From NCBI GenBank assembly GCA_016938515.1, contig JAFGUM010000157.1, positions 1 through 5,056 on the forward strand: 5,056 bases of DNA, in the 5' to 3' direction. A program made the position numbers and the translations under genes. This document shows positions 4,719-5,056 of the stretch, in pieces (the stretch's first letter is position 1; the number at the start of each line of letters is the position of its first letter). The DNA comes from Spirochaetales bacterium. Its GTDB lineage: Bacteria > Spirochaetota > Spirochaetia > Treponematales > UBA12059. The notes under the pieces were generated by a model. The model saw nothing but the letters and a program-made list of their open reading frames with translations. It made no database searches and had not been told where the DNA came from.

Positions 4719-5056
4719 CTAGCGGTACTCCTCCCAGGACTTTATCTCGACACCACGCTTGCCGGCGTAGGCGAGCGATTCGGCGAACTGCCTGGCTACC
4801 TTGACGTTGGTGAACAGCGGCACCTCGAAGTCTATCGCCATGCGGCGTATCAGGTAATCGTTGCGTAGCTCGATCTCGCCGTTGTCTTTGGGGACGTTGA
4901 TCACCAGGTCGACCAGGCGATCCCGGATGGCGGTGGCCATGTTCGGTTCGGTTTCCTCGAGCGGCCAGCACAGCGGCACGGCCTCGACGCCGTTCATGGC
5001 GAGGAACTCCGCGGTGCCCCTGGACGCGTACAGGGGCAGGCCCATGTCCCGGAGCA
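4719..5056 (-). CDS. carB: Carbamoyl-phosphate synthase large subunit, C-terminal MGS domain (partial)
   Basis: Only the last 112 or so residues are inside the window. The frame stays open to the right edge (LRD precedes the first visible ATG at 5045, which is internal), so the gene begins outside. The segment is an MGS-like domain, the allosteric C-terminal region of CarB: LYASRGTAEFL, a WPLEE segment, LVDLVINVPKDNG, NDYLIRRMAIDFEVPLFTN and a final IKSWEEY. CarB makes carbamoyl phosphate from bicarbonate, ammonia from glutamine, and ATP, for arginine and pyrimidines. The WPxxE, INxPK/N and NDYxIRR pattern looks closer to animal CPS I than to E. coli CarB. Another MGS-domain protein cannot be excluded without the upstream sequence. 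It converges on metA with 14 bp between stops. Confidence 0.82.
   Translation of the reverse strand, partial: LRDMGLPLYASRGTAEFLAMNGVEAVPLCWPLEETEPNMATAIRDRLVDLVINVPKDNGEIELRNDYLIRRMAIDFEVPLFTNVKVARQFAESLAYAGKRGVEIKSWEEYR

Noticed and set aside
4703..4720. GC-rich imperfect inverted repeat between metA and carB stops
   Set aside because: It has a bulge and no T-tract, so it is not a convincing terminator.
3757..4971. Minus-strand open frame of 404 codons opposite metA
   Set aside because: It is antisense to a full-length MetA, overlaps the carB-like gene in another frame, and shows only compositionally biased sequence.

Overview
The window is a compact, GC-rich (roughly 58-60% by eye) bacterial chromosomal segment. 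The tRNA genes do not encode CCA, genes have clear Shine-Dalgarno sites, and AUA isoleucine codons are fairly frequent for such GC content. I cannot name a phylum: every recognisable gene is widespread. Nothing points to a phage or plasmid.

Left end (1-470): a two-tRNA operon on the minus strand, tRNA-Gln(CTG) then tRNA-Glu(CTC), has a good sigma70-type promoter whose -35 box overlaps the stop codon of the next gene. A strong hairpin terminator touches the tRNA-Glu 3' end. The last 17 bases of tRNA-Glu plus the whole terminator are repeated exactly 185 bp further downstream. The 118 bp between the copies can fold, as minus-strand RNA, into a three-way junction with a GNRA-type tetraloop. This is the most unusual part of the window and resembles the tRNA-3'-end-containing repeats distal to E. 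coli tyrT.

Middle (467-2342): a minus-strand gene encodes an ankyrin-repeat protein with an unrecognised N-terminal domain. A 214-bp divergent promoter region separates it from a plus-strand ThiF/MoeB-type adenylyltransferase that has threonine where the catalytic cysteine of ThiF and MoeB lies.

Right half (2359-4704): a divergent methionine pair. Minus-strand metY (O-acetylhomoserine sulfhydrylase) and plus-strand metA share a 138-bp intergenic region holding an 8-bp inverted repeat that gives each direction a TTGACA box. MetA carries Glu111, the residue linked to acetyl-CoA use, so it should make O-acetylhomoserine, the substrate of its neighbour. Together they would convert homoserine to homocysteine. 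The convergent ThiF-like gene might belong to a sulfur-carrier-dependent version of this route, but no carrier protein is in the window.

Right edge (4719-5056): the C-terminal end of a carbamoyl-phosphate synthase large subunit (MGS-like domain), convergent with metA and cut by the window edge.
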